From contig NZ_LSNE01000007.1 in NCBI RefSeq assembly GCF_001565895.1, positions 1 through 64,000 on the forward strand: a stretch of DNA of 64,000 nucleotides, in the 5' to 3' direction. Under the pieces are notes generated by a model that saw only the letters and a program-made list of their open reading frames with translations, was not told where the DNA came from and did not search any database. Made by a program: the position numbers and the translations under genes. Below, piece by piece: positions 27,112 through 35,013 of the stretch. This stretch comes from Paraglaciecola hydrolytica. GTDB lineage: Bacteria > Pseudomonadota > Gammaproteobacteria > Enterobacterales > Alteromonadaceae. The number at the start of each line of letters is the position of its first letter. Position 1 is the first letter of the stretch.

Positions 27112-28005
27112 TTAGCTGCGTTTGGCTAAAAATCGACTGACTTCTTCTTTAGTTGGAATAGATTGGGCTGCTCCTGCTTTGGTCACTGCTAGTGCTGATG
27201 CAGCGCAGGCTTTAAGCAAGGCAGATTTAGAATCACTGTGATCTGCGTAGGCCGATAAAAAGTAACCGATAAAAGTATCACCTGCGGCGGTGGTATCAAC
27301 AGCGGTGACTTCAAAGGCCGGAACATCAATGGTTTTATCTTTTTTAAGCATGCGTACACCAGCCTTGCCTAAGGTGATCAGTACTTCGGCATGGGGCCAT
27401 TCTTGGCGAAAATAAGCTTCAATTTTGTCGAGGTTTTCATGGCCAGAAATCTCCTCGGCTTCTACCTCGTTGACGATCAGTAAATCGATACAATGATGAG
27501 GTAGGTGTTTAACGGATTCGGTCATTGGAGCTGGATTAAAAGCCACTTTGAGGCCTTTTTCTTTAGCCTGTAATAATACTTGATCGATACCACTGGTTTC
27601 ATTTTGAGTCAGTACCCAATCACTGGATTTTGCGGCGTCTAAGGCATACATAATGTCTTTGGAGGTTAGTTCGTGATTGGCCCCACCAAATAACACTATG
27701 GCATTTTCACCTGAAGGCGTGACTTGAATTATCGCATGACCCGACGCGGTTTCGGTGCAACTAACATGTTTGCAATTAATGTTTTCACGGATCAGGGTTT
27801 GCTTAAAAGTGGCATCGGCTTCATTCACCTTTCCCACATGCCAAACTTCAGATCCTGCTCTGGCCAGTGCGATAGACTGATTGGCGCCTTTACCACCTAA
27901 TAAACGTTGATAATCAGAGGACGCTAAGGTTTCACCAGGCTGCACAAAGTGATCGACCTGATAAACATGATCAACATTAATAGAACCAAAATTTATGACT
28001 GCCAT
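27112..28005 (-). CDS. rbsK: Ribokinase
   Basis: Phosphorylates ribose to ribose 5-phosphate with ATP. About 297 residues, PfkB family. N-terminal GSINVDHVYQVDHFVQPGET, LGGKGANQSIALARAG near residue 38, and the C-terminal PfkB signature AVDTTAAGDTFIGYFLSAY with the catalytic Asp near residue 250. I start at the ATG at 28005 because GAGGAGGC lies 7 bases upstream; the open frame to 28047 adds 14 residues of non-family sequence. Upstream of the nucleoside hydrolase gene and probably cotranscribed with it. No ribose ABC transporter is nearby. Confidence 0.92.
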   Translation of the reverse strand: MAVINFGSINVDHVYQVDHFVQPGETLASSDYQRLLGGKGANQSIALARAGSEVWHVGKVNEADATFKQTLIRENINCKHVSCTETASGHAIIQVTPSGENAIVLFGGANHELTSKDIMYALDAAKSSDWVLTQNETSGIDQVLLQAKEKGLKVAFNPAPMTESVKHLPHHCIDLLIVNEVEAEEISGHENLDKIEAYFRQEWPHAEVLITLGKAGVRMLKKDKTIDVPAFEVTAVDTTAAGDTFIGYFLSAYADHSDSKSALLKACAASALAVTKAGAAQSIPTKEEVSRFLAKRS

Positions 28006-28165
28006 GGAATGCGCCTCCTCATAATCTCGCCGCCACATCCTTGCCAAATTCGCAGTTTGTTGGTGAGATGTTGTTAATAAACGTGCAATATAACGTTAAC
28101 TTGACCATTTGGTCTAGTCGCTATTTGCCTTTATCGCAAAAATGACCGACAACGTTAAGCATGTG

Positions 28166-28576
28166 CTAGGCAAAAATAGCTGAGAGGCGCTGTAAAAAGC
28201 CATTTTTTGCTTGGTATTCGCTGGTGTTAGTCAAAAATAGTCGTATAGAAACTGTTGCACCATGACCCCAAGGCCACCATGCCACCATAAATTTAGGTTG
28301 CGAGTGCAATTCTTGACTCAGTAGTTGTTGATTTTTAATTAATTTGGCAAAAAATCCAGCGCGATGGTGAATTTCATGTGGGGCTTTTTTGATAGACTTA
28401 GCATCCCACTGGCAAGGCAGGATTTGCTGCAAGGTAGCCATTACCTGCTGTTGTTTATCCACTGAAAACTCGGCTAACATCACTCGATGAAAATCGTTGT
28501 ATTGCCATTTAACCAAGGGTGATAAAGCTTCAATCACCGTTTTTCCATAAGTTTGTAATTGTTCTGCTTGGTTCAT
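28166..28576 (-). CDS. Hypothetical protein downstream of 6S RNA
   Basis: I do not recognise this 136-residue protein. It is soluble in appearance, with two charged helices in the first half, a KKAPHEIHHRAGFFAKLIKNQQ segment near residue 60-80 and a Trp-rich MVAWWPWGHGATVSIRLFL near residue 95-113. Codon usage is like its neighbours, and it lies just 30 bases after the 6S RNA, in the slot held by ygfA in E. coli. No strong ribosome site is visible. Probably a real gene of unknown role. Confidence 0.6.
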   Translation of the reverse strand: MNQAEQLQTYGKTVIEALSPLVKWQYNDFHRVMLAEFSVDKQQQVMATLQQILPCQWDAKSIKKAPHEIHHRAGFFAKLIKNQQLLSQELHSQPKFMVAWWPWGHGATVSIRLFLTNTSEYQAKNGFLQRLSAIFA

Positions 28577-28605
28577 ATGACTACCAGTGATTAATAAAAA
28601 TCAGG

Positions 28606-28787
28606 GTGCCTCCCAAAATCCCGCTGTTCAGTGTAAGCCCGTGAACCGAAAGTTCAGGGCGGAAGTATCATCACTACCGTAGGCTTCTCGATACGGGTCG
28701 AGCCTGCACAATAGTAATGGAATCAACTTCCAGGTTGTAAAGCATCGGCCAGGGACATAACTAAACTGGCAAAGACTCCAGGAGGCA
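28606..28787 (-). ncRNA. ssrS: 6S RNA
   Basis: Read on the minus strand, the 182-base RNA starts TGCCTCC and ends GGGAGGCA, giving the closing stem. It contains the hallmark GGCTCGACCCGTATCGAGAAG-like hairpin (compare GCTCGGTCCGTCCGAGAAG in E. coli) and, towards the 3' side, CCCTGAACTTTCGGTTCACGGG. These are the conserved arms of gammaproteobacterial 6S RNA, which mimics an open promoter and binds sigma-70 RNA polymerase in stationary phase. A T-rich stretch follows the 3' end. It is divergent from ygfB, as in many Gammaproteobacteria. Ends are approximate by several bases. Confidence 0.88.
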
Positions 28788-28960
28788 TAAAAAGTGCGTG
28801 ATTAGGTTGCTACTTCACTGCTGTAACTTATATCACGGCCCATAGTATAAACTGGTCTTGCCACGATTTACTATGTTGATTTTTGTCTATCATAGTCAAG
28901 TTCTGGGCATCAGATGCGCAGGGTGGTAGCATTACTACTCAAATTACGAGAGAGATTATT

Positions 28961-29530
28961 TTGAATACCAGCAGTCAAGTTTTTGAATCTTTAAGCGCCT
29001 TACTTGAGCGCAATAATATTTTAACCAGTGCCGCCGAGGTGCAGGGCATGATTTGCGGCATGTTAGGCGGTGGTATGCCTTTGGAGTCCCAAGATTGGTT
29101 AGAGCCACTGGCTGATGTGATTAATCAGGGTGAGTCTTTGCCTAAAGAGGTAATAAGCGCGTTTAAATCTTTGTTTGATGCCACTTGCCAACAGCTAGTT
29201 GAAGGTGATTTTGCGCTGGTATTATGTTTGCCCGATGACGCTGCCCCCATTAATGATCGTGGTCATGCTTTGTTAAACTGGGTACACGGATTTTTATTGG
29301 GCTTTGGTTTACATCAGGCGGATTTAACCGGTTGTTCGGAAGATGTGAAAGAAGGTCTCGAAGATTTTGCAGAAATCGCCCGCATGGACGAAGAAATGAC
29401 AGAAGACGAAGAGTCAGAGCAAGCTTTGTTTGAAGTGATGGAATATGTGCGAGTGACTGTGATGTTATGTTTCAATGAATTAGGTAAATCGGCAGAACAG
29501 CAACAAGGTGAGCCTAAAACGGTTCATTAG
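28961..29530 (+). CDS. ygfB: UPF0149 family protein YgfB
   Basis: Small acidic cytoplasmic protein of about 189 residues. Family blocks: EVQGMICGMLGGGM near residue 22, LCLPDDAAPINDRGHALLNWVHGFLLGFGL near residue 90-120, and VMEYVRVTVML near the C-terminus. Biochemical role in most bacteria is unknown. I choose the TTG at 28961 since GAGAG lies about 9 bases upstream and the N-terminus then matches the family; a longer TTG start at 28883 is open. It leads the ygfB-pepP-ubiI operon and is divergent from ssrS. Confidence 0.9.
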   Translation: MNTSSQVFESLSALLERNNILTSAAEVQGMICGMLGGGMPLESQDWLEPLADVINQGESLPKEVISAFKSLFDATCQQLVEGDFALVLCLPDDAAPINDRGHALLNWVHGFLLGFGLHQADLTGCSEDVKEGLEDFAEIARMDEEMTEDEESEQALFEVMEYVRVTVMLCFNELGKSAEQQQGEPKTVH

Positions 29531-29581
29531 AATTTTACACTCTGTCTCACTCTAGGTTTAGTTAACGAGTTGTCACCCAAT

Positions 29582-30928
29582 ATGCTCACCAATACCGAAT
29601 TTTCTAGCCGCCGTCAGCAACTTGCTCAAGGTATGTTGCCCAATAGTATTTGTCTGATCCCTGCGGCCCAGTTAGTTACTCGCAGTCGCGACACCGAATA
29701 TGCCTTTCGGCAGGACAGTTATTTTCATTATCTATGTGGCTTTCCTGAGCCGCAGGCGTGGTTAGTGCTCTCTAACCAGAATCGCGCTAAAAATCCTAAA
29801 ACAGTAAAATCACTGAGTATTTTGTTTTGTTTGGACAAAGACGAACAGGCTGAAATTTGGCAAGGCCGACGTTTTGGCCCGCGTCAGGCAAAAAAACACT
29901 TTGAGCTAGATAAAGCTTTTAGCCTAGATGAACTGGACGAGCACTTACTTGAGTTGTTGGACGGCCACGATAATCTGTATTTTGCCCAAGGTCATAATAC
30001 TGAAGCAGACGAGTTAGTTTTTGCCCTGTTACAGGCTTTGCGAGAAGCACCCAAACAAAGTATGCAAGCACCCGCTAATTTGGTGGATGTACGTCCTTTA
30101 TTGGATGAAATGCGTTTGTTTAAATCACCAGCCGAAATAGCCATTATGCGTGAGGCTGCTCAGATCTCTGGTAAGGCTCATATCCGTGCGATGGAAAGTG
30201 CCAAAGCTGGGCTGAATGAATATCATCTTGAAGCTCATATTCATCATGAATTTGCCATGCATGGTGCTAAAAATCCGGCTTACGGCACTATTGTGGGCAG
30301 CGGAGTTAATGCCTGTATTTTGCATTACACCCAAAATAATCAAACATTGAATGCTGGTGATTTGGTCTTGATCGATGCAGGGTGTGAGCTTCAGGGATAT
30401 GCCGCCGACATTACCCGTACTTTTCCGGTATCCGGGCAATTTTCCGCAGCGCAAAAGCAGCTCTATCAATTGGTGCTTGATGCCCAATCAGCCGCTTTAG
30501 TTCAAGTCAAACCAGGCTCGACCTTCAAACAAATAGGTGATGCGGCGATCAAAGTGATTACTCAGGGACTGATAGACTTAGGTTTGCTGTCAGGTAGCTT
30601 GGCTTTTAATCTCGACAAACAGCTTTATCGTGATTTTTTTATGCACGGCATTGGCCACTGGTTAGGTTTAGATGTGCATGATGTAGGGCATTACAAAATC
30701 GCTGGACAAGACCGTTCTTTGCAAGCAGGCATGGTCTTGACTATCGAGCCAGGCATTTATGTGGCACCTGACGCCGATGTTGACGACTGTTGGTTGGGTA
30801 TAGGTATTCGTATTGAGGATAACGTGCTATTGACCGATGACGGCTTTGAAAATTTAACCCAAGCTACGCCTAAAACCATTGTCGACATTGAATCACTGAT
30901 GGCACACCAGCAAAATGGCAAAAGCTAA
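29582..30928 (+). CDS. pepP: Xaa-Pro aminopeptidase
   Basis: Removes an N-terminal residue followed by proline; dimanganese pita-bread enzyme. About 448 residues. The N-terminal creatinase-like domain has RRQQL and RQDSYFHYLCGFPEP. The metal ligands are visible: Asp in LIDAGCEL and AADITRTFPV, His in HGIGHWLGLDVHD, Glu in LTIEPGIYV and Glu in IRIEDNVLL. I prefer the ATG at 29582, which gives an N-terminus like E. coli PepP; the frame is open to a TTG at 29570. Its stop codon overlaps the start of ubiI by one base. Confidence 0.95.
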   Translation: MLTNTEFSSRRQQLAQGMLPNSICLIPAAQLVTRSRDTEYAFRQDSYFHYLCGFPEPQAWLVLSNQNRAKNPKTVKSLSILFCLDKDEQAEIWQGRRFGPRQAKKHFELDKAFSLDELDEHLLELLDGHDNLYFAQGHNTEADELVFALLQALREAPKQSMQAPANLVDVRPLLDEMRLFKSPAEIAIMREAAQISGKAHIRAMESAKAGLNEYHLEAHIHHEFAMHGAKNPAYGTIVGSGVNACILHYTQNNQTLNAGDLVLIDAGCELQGYAADITRTFPVSGQFSAAQKQLYQLVLDAQSAALVQVKPGSTFKQIGDAAIKVITQGLIDLGLLSGSLAFNLDKQLYRDFFMHGIGHWLGLDVHDVGHYKIAGQDRSLQAGMVLTIEPGIYVAPDADVDDCWLGIGIRIEDNVLLTDDGFENLTQATPKTIVDIESLMAHQQNGKS

Positions 30929-32145
30929 TGCAAACTTTTGATGTAGCAGTTATTGGGGCGGGAATTGTCGGTTTAGTGCAAGCGCTGGCACTCAAGTCCA
31001 GTGGTTTGAAAGTCGCATTAATCGACAGTCAAAATGCACCCGAGACGCCTGTTGGTCCTGCTAAATTGCGGGTTAGCGCCTTAACACTAGCGACACAAAA
31101 TGTACTAACTGCCTTAGGTGCGTGGCAAAAACTGGATACAAGCCGGATTGCGCCCTACCACTCAATGTCGGTATGGGAGCAAGACAGTTTTGCCAAGATT
31201 GAATTTGCGGCTAGGGACGTTAAACAAGCACAACTCGGTTATATTGTTGAGAATCAAGCAGTGCTTGCTAGTTTGTGGCATCAAGCCGCATGTGCCAACT
31301 TTATAGAATTGTTTGCCGAGAGCCCAATCAAACAGTTAGCCTTATCACCTCAAGGCAGTTTTATCAGTTTAGCCGATGAACGTATGCTGACTGCACGTTT
31401 AGTGATTGGTGCCGATGGCGCGAATTCATTGGTGCGCAAAGTGGCGAATTTCCCGCAGACTTTTTGGGACTATGAACAACATGCCATAGTGGCAACCATT
31501 CTTACCTCAGTGCCTCATGACAATGTGGCTCGGCAAATTTTCACAGGCTCTGGTCCCTTGGCCTTTTTACCCTTGTGGGATCAGCAGCATTGCTCGATAG
31601 TTTGGTCTCAAGACGAAGCGCAAGCGAGTATGTTAATGTCTTTGTCTGATACCGAGTTTAATAAAGCGCTGACAGCGGCCTTTGATGGGCAACTTGGTTT
31701 GTGTGAACTTGTCAGCGTGCGCCAGTCTTTTCCTTTAAAAATGTCTTATGCGCGTCAGTGGCTCAGTCAAGGTGTCGCGATAGTGGGAGATGCTGCCCAT
31801 ACTATCCATCCATTAGCAGGACAGGGCGCTAATTTGGGCATATTAGATGCGGCAGCGCTGGCTGAACAAATCTGTACTTTAGTGGCACAGGATAAAGACT
31901 TTAGTTTGCTCAGAAATTTACGCCCTTTTGAACGTTGGCGTAAAACAGAAACTTTAAAAATGATTGCTGCGATGGAAGGTTTTAAACGTTTGTTTGCGGG
32001 TAATGCGACGGGCAAAAAGCTGTTACGTGATCTTGGTTTGAATGCGGTAAACCAATTACCTCAAAGTAAAAATACTATAATCAAACATGCCATGGGTTTA
32101 GCCGGTGAGTTACCCACATTGGCAAAATCTCTTGAGCTTAGCTAA
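30928..32145 (+). CDS. ubiI: Ubiquinone biosynthesis FAD hydroxylase UbiI
   Basis: Flavin monooxygenase that hydroxylates C5 of the ubiquinone ring. 405 residues: FAD-binding GAGIVGLVQALAL at the N-terminus, VIGADGANSLVRK near residue 155, and GDAAHTIHPLAGQGANLG near residue 285. Within the UbiH/UbiI pair it fits UbiI (VisC) better: VWEQDSFAKIEF, FWDYEQHAIVATI, FLPLWD and KKLLRDLGL match E. coli UbiI segments. In E. coli ubiH lies between pepP and ubiI; here pepP overlaps this gene directly, so ubiH must be elsewhere or this enzyme covers more than one step. Confidence 0.88.
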   Translation: MQTFDVAVIGAGIVGLVQALALKSSGLKVALIDSQNAPETPVGPAKLRVSALTLATQNVLTALGAWQKLDTSRIAPYHSMSVWEQDSFAKIEFAARDVKQAQLGYIVENQAVLASLWHQAACANFIELFAESPIKQLALSPQGSFISLADERMLTARLVIGADGANSLVRKVANFPQTFWDYEQHAIVATILTSVPHDNVARQIFTGSGPLAFLPLWDQQHCSIVWSQDEAQASMLMSLSDTEFNKALTAAFDGQLGLCELVSVRQSFPLKMSYARQWLSQGVAIVGDAAHTIHPLAGQGANLGILDAAALAEQICTLVAQDKDFSLLRNLRPFERWRKTETLKMIAAMEGFKRLFAGNATGKKLLRDLGLNAVNQLPQSKNTIIKHAMGLAGELPTLAKSLELS

Positions 32146-32154
32146 GGAAATCAG

Positions 32155-32391
32155 ATGTTAAAACCCTTTGTGGTTGCTGTTTTTGGAGTCTATTTACTGA
32201 GCGCTTGTGCCCAGCAAAAAAGCAATGTGGCCACGCCTAAACAAGAGGGCGAAATAAACTCCAAGCCTTTAAGTGCCAATTGTTTGCATGCTAAGCAGGA
32301 GTTAGACAAGGCAGTGCAAGCGGGGGAGCACAATAGTCTGCATGAACTGAAGCGCAATATTGAATTGTATTGTGTGTGGCGACGTTATTAA
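32155..32391 (+). CDS. Small lipoprotein
   Basis: 78 residues with a signal peptide and a lipobox (LLSAC) placing the lipidated Cys at residue 18. The mature part is short and helical, with NCLHAKQELDKAV and IELYC. A related layout is found in the lipoprotein at 33562 (KCQQAKLDLVEV, IMQYC), so the two look like paralogs with a conserved Cys near each end. It starts 9 bases after ubiI and probably shares that operon; a 7-base tandem array begins just after its stop. Function unknown. Confidence 0.75.
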   Translation: MLKPFVVAVFGVYLLSACAQQKSNVATPKQEGEINSKPLSANCLHAKQELDKAVQAGEHNSLHELKRNIELYCVWRRY

Positions 32392-32398
32392 TATCTTT

Positions 32399-32495
32399 AG
32401 AAACTAGAAACTAGAAACTAGAAACTAGAAACTAGAAACTAGAAACTAGAAACTAGAAACTAGAAACTAGAAACTAGAAACTAGAAACTAGAAAC
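32399..32495. repeat. Tandem array of the 7-base unit AAACTAG (about 14 copies)
   Basis: Perfect head-to-tail copies fill the space between a lipoprotein gene and ybaK. The same unit, inverted (CTAGTTT), recurs at 55454-55520, and two copies lie at 39324-39339. Each copy creates a CTAG site. Perfect identity suggests slippage and length variation between strains. Confidence 0.95.
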
Positions 32496-32512
32496 GGAAC
32501 TTTGATAAACAC

Positions 32513-32980
32513 ATGACACCCGCCATTAATTTACTCAAACAAGCCAAAATAAGTCATAAGGTGCATGAGTACCAACATGATGCACAGTATGAATCTTATG
32601 GCTTAGAAGCGGCTGAAAAACTCAATATTGAGCCTGAACGAGTATTTAAAACCTTAGTGGTCAAGCTCGACAATGGACAGTTAGCCGTGGGGATTTTGCC
32701 GGTTAATCAAATGCTGAGCATGAAAGCCATGGCAAAGGCCTTAAATGCTAAAAAGGCCGAGATGGCTGACAAAGTCGCAGTACAACGCAGTACGGGATAT
32801 GTATTAGGTGGTGTAAGTCCTTTAGCCCAGAAAAAACGCCTCAAAACCGTGATTGATCAAAGTGCTCAAGAGTTTGTTAGTATTTTTATTAGTGGTGGAC
32901 GCCGTGGACTAGAAATCGAACTAGCCGCTACGGATTTGGCTAAAGTGACACAAGGGCAGTTTTTTAGCATTGCTGTTTAA
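32513..32980 (+). CDS. ybaK: Cys-tRNA(Pro)/Cys-tRNA(Cys) deacylase YbaK
   Basis: Trans-editing enzyme that removes Cys wrongly attached to tRNA(Pro). 155 residues, YbaK/EbsC fold. The family core is clear: VFKTLVVKLDNGQLAVGILPVNQMLSMK near residue 42-68, GYVLGGVSPLAQKKRLKTVID near residue 95-115, and a C-terminal SGGRRGLEIELAATDL. The active-site Lys is probably in FKTLV. The start follows the AAACTAG array by 18 bases (AACGGAAC before it), so array length could affect upstream expression. Confidence 0.93.
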   Translation: MTPAINLLKQAKISHKVHEYQHDAQYESYGLEAAEKLNIEPERVFKTLVVKLDNGQLAVGILPVNQMLSMKAMAKALNAKKAEMADKVAVQRSTGYVLGGVSPLAQKKRLKTVIDQSAQEFVSIFISGGRRGLEIELAATDLAKVTQGQFFSIAV

Positions 32981-33056
32981 TGTTTTAGTCTATCTGTGGT
33001 AAACAGGTAGTCCTAGTTAAAAGTTTTACGCATTAATAGCTTTCGAGGTTATTACA

Positions 33057-33485
33057 GTGAATAAAGCTCATGGTGAATATAAGTTAGTATTGTCTGGAAA
33101 TATCATGTTTACCGTTGCACTTGGCCCTTGGAATGCAGAGTGCGTTGATAGTTTTATGCAGGATTATTATCAATTAATATTACCTCTGCACGGCAGTCGC
33201 TGGGGAAATTTAATCATTTTACATGGAGAAAGTTTACTTATTCCTGCGGCTGAATATTTGTTGGCAAAGGCTGTCATGATCAGTGTTAGTCAGGGGCTTA
33301 CTGATGTTGCAATCGTCCTGAGTAATTCTTCTGTTCAAACTAGCACTGAGGCGCAATTTCTCAATGTGTATAAATCATCTGGTCTAAATTTACGTACATT
33401 TCAGTGTGATACAGCGGCGTTAGCGTGGTTAATTCAACAAGGACTACGTTGTGACGATGGCAAAATTTTACGCAATCTCGCCTGA
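33057..33485 (+). CDS. Hypothetical protein, STAS-like fold possible
   Basis: 142 residues with no signal peptide. The layout LVLSGNIMFTVALGPWNAECVDSF, then WGNLIILHGESLLIPAAEYLLAKAV and DVAIVLSNSS is alternating beta and alpha as in SpoIIAA/STAS-like proteins, but no motif is decisive. GTG start with GAGG 10 bases upstream. It stands alone between ybaK and a small lipoprotein gene. Function unknown. Confidence 0.6.
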   Translation: MNKAHGEYKLVLSGNIMFTVALGPWNAECVDSFMQDYYQLILPLHGSRWGNLIILHGESLLIPAAEYLLAKAVMISVSQGLTDVAIVLSNSSVQTSTEAQFLNVYKSSGLNLRTFQCDTAALAWLIQQGLRCDDGKILRNLA

Positions 33486-33561
33486 GTATTGCAACTTACT
33501 ATTGGCTTAATCGATTTTTCGGTTGCCAACCTAAATATTTATTTAAAAAAGAGAGTGTTAA

Positions 33562-33828
33562 ATGAAATTTACTATCCCGTTGTTATTTGTTGCTGTTGTG
33601 GGCTTGAGTGCTTGCCAAACCAAGCCTGTCAGTGATGAAGCTATTATTGATAGTGTTGCAGCAGAAACTAAAAAGCAACAAGCTAACAAAAAAGAGGGAG
33701 GAGAGCCTAATCCGGCAAAGTGTCAGCAGGCAAAATTAGATCTGGTTGAAGTCGAAAGTGCTCAAGATATTCCACAAATCAATAGAGTAAAAGCCGCCAT
33801 TATGCAGTATTGCGATAATATTAAATAA
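33562..33828 (+). CDS. Small lipoprotein, paralog of the one at 32155
   Basis: 88 residues: signal peptide, lipobox GLSAC with the lipidated Cys at residue 18, a Lys/Glu-rich linker, then KCQQAKLDLVEV and a C-terminal IMQYC. The spacing of the two later Cys residues resembles that in the protein at 32155, hinting at a disulfide in the periplasm. GAGAG lies upstream of the ATG. Its stop codon TAA forms the first bases of a 9-base tandem array. Function unknown. Confidence 0.75.
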   Translation: MKFTIPLLFVAVVGLSACQTKPVSDEAIIDSVAAETKKQQANKKEGGEPNPAKCQQAKLDLVEVESAQDIPQINRVKAAIMQYCDNIK

Positions 33829-33929
33829 AGCAGTTAAAGCAGTTAAAGCAGTTAAAGCAGTTAAAGCAGTTAAAGCAGTTAAAGCAGTTAAAGCAGTTAA
33901 AGCAGTTAAAGCAGTTAAAGCAGTTAAAA
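33827..33929. repeat. Tandem array of a 9-base unit GCAGTTAAA (about 11 copies)
   Basis: Perfect copies starting at the stop of the lipoprotein gene and ending a few bases before the stop of the convergent gene at 33933. Because 9 is a multiple of 3 the array is open in several frames (LTALTAL on the minus strand), but that frame has no start signal of its own and is not a gene. Confidence 0.95.
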
Positions 33930-33932
33930 GAG

Positions 33933-34859
33933 TTAATTTAGTTTGAGCCACAACTCGCTGCGCCCCAAGGGGGCTGTAGCGGGTAACAATGGGTTTGCTA
34001 ACTCAATGATCCGGCGTTTGGTATTGATGACCTTTTCAACCTGTTCTCCGAAATATTGCATAAATAGTTTATTAAATGAACCGTCCAGAAGAGCTGTTTC
34101 GAGACCATCTAAAATAACCTTTGCTAAGTCATGATTATCTTTATTTACATAGAAATAAAATGCGGTGGGGTAGTGAATTATCACACTTGGCTCAATGGCG
34201 ATATTCAAATTTTTATGGTTCAGGTAGTCTTGATCTATTTCGAGGATAGAGCGGGGGAAATAGTCAAAGCGCCCTTTACTGAGCATGCCAAACAAACCCT
34301 CAAAGTCTGAGCCTTTTGCCACTGTTAGGCCATTGGCTTCCAGTATTTCAGTATCACTCCAGGTATGGTATTGGCCAGGTATCAGTTTTTTAAAAGCCTC
34401 TAAGTTATGCACGTTTTTAAATAGATCGAGCTGATTTCTTCTAACCAAGGGTATACACCAACCTTGTAAACCTTTTAGAAGAGGAAAATGTACAGCACGA
34501 TGCTTTTGTTCTCTTTCTAAAGTAGAGCCTGCAAATACAACATGTAGGCCATCGTCGCTGGCGAGTAATTCAAAATTACGATCTTTAGGAATGTGTGCAC
34601 CTAAGGGCTGAACGTGATAGCGCTTATTTTTGTTATAGCTAAGAGCATGTTCCAACAACAAACTGTAGTAATAGTCGTTGGCGGTTCCCGGAAAAATCAC
34701 CGTTTGTATTTCTTGGCTGTAAGCAAGTTTGCTACACAGGATAAGTAACAGGGCTAAATGCGATTTTTTGCGACCATACTGTGTTTGTGACTTGAGCCGG
34801 ACATGCCAAATTTCATGAATAAAACGGCTAAAAGGCATAGCAATGTTTCTCGTCTTCAT
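33933..34859 (-). CDS. Periplasmic solute-binding-like protein
   Basis: 308 residues, fold resembling family 3 extracellular solute-binding proteins. An unusually long charged N-terminus (about 1-32) precedes the hydrophobic signal segment SHLALLLILCSKLAYS, so the true start may be the internal Met at residue 8 or a later one. The mature part contains AYSQEIQTVIFPG, DGLHVVFAGSTLEREQ and a C-terminal YFGEQVEKVI. No transporter genes are near, so it may feed a sensor or act alone. Similar orphan binding proteins occur in many Alteromonadales. Ligand unknown. Confidence 0.65.
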   Translation of the reverse strand: MKTRNIAMPFSRFIHEIWHVRLKSQTQYGRKKSHLALLLILCSKLAYSQEIQTVIFPGTANDYYYSLLLEHALSYNKNKRYHVQPLGAHIPKDRNFELLASDDGLHVVFAGSTLEREQKHRAVHFPLLKGLQGWCIPLVRRNQLDLFKNVHNLEAFKKLIPGQYHTWSDTEILEANGLTVAKGSDFEGLFGMLSKGRFDYFPRSILEIDQDYLNHKNLNIAIEPSVIIHYPTAFYFYVNKDNHDLAKVILDGLETALLDGSFNKLFMQYFGEQVEKVINTKRRIIELANPLLPATAPLGRSELWLKLN

Positions 34860-35013
34860 CGGGTATAGTGTTACATTATGCTTATTAAAACAGATGCTTC
34901 TGACAGATTCTATTCTGTACTCACTATTTCAAGTGTAGTTGAATAACCTACAGTATTATTTGTAAATCAAAACATACACTTGCAAACCGATAATAAGAGA
35001 CAAGTCCTCACTT

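Noticed and set aside
28080-28165. LacI- or LiuR-type operator before ribokinase (AACGTTAA repeats)
   Set aside because: Two short AACGTTAA-like pieces are seen but neither is a full palindrome, and spacing fits no motif I know.
33736-33951. Minus-strand frame coding LTALTAL repeats
   Set aside because: Created by the 9-base tandem array; no start signal and it overlaps a lipoprotein gene.
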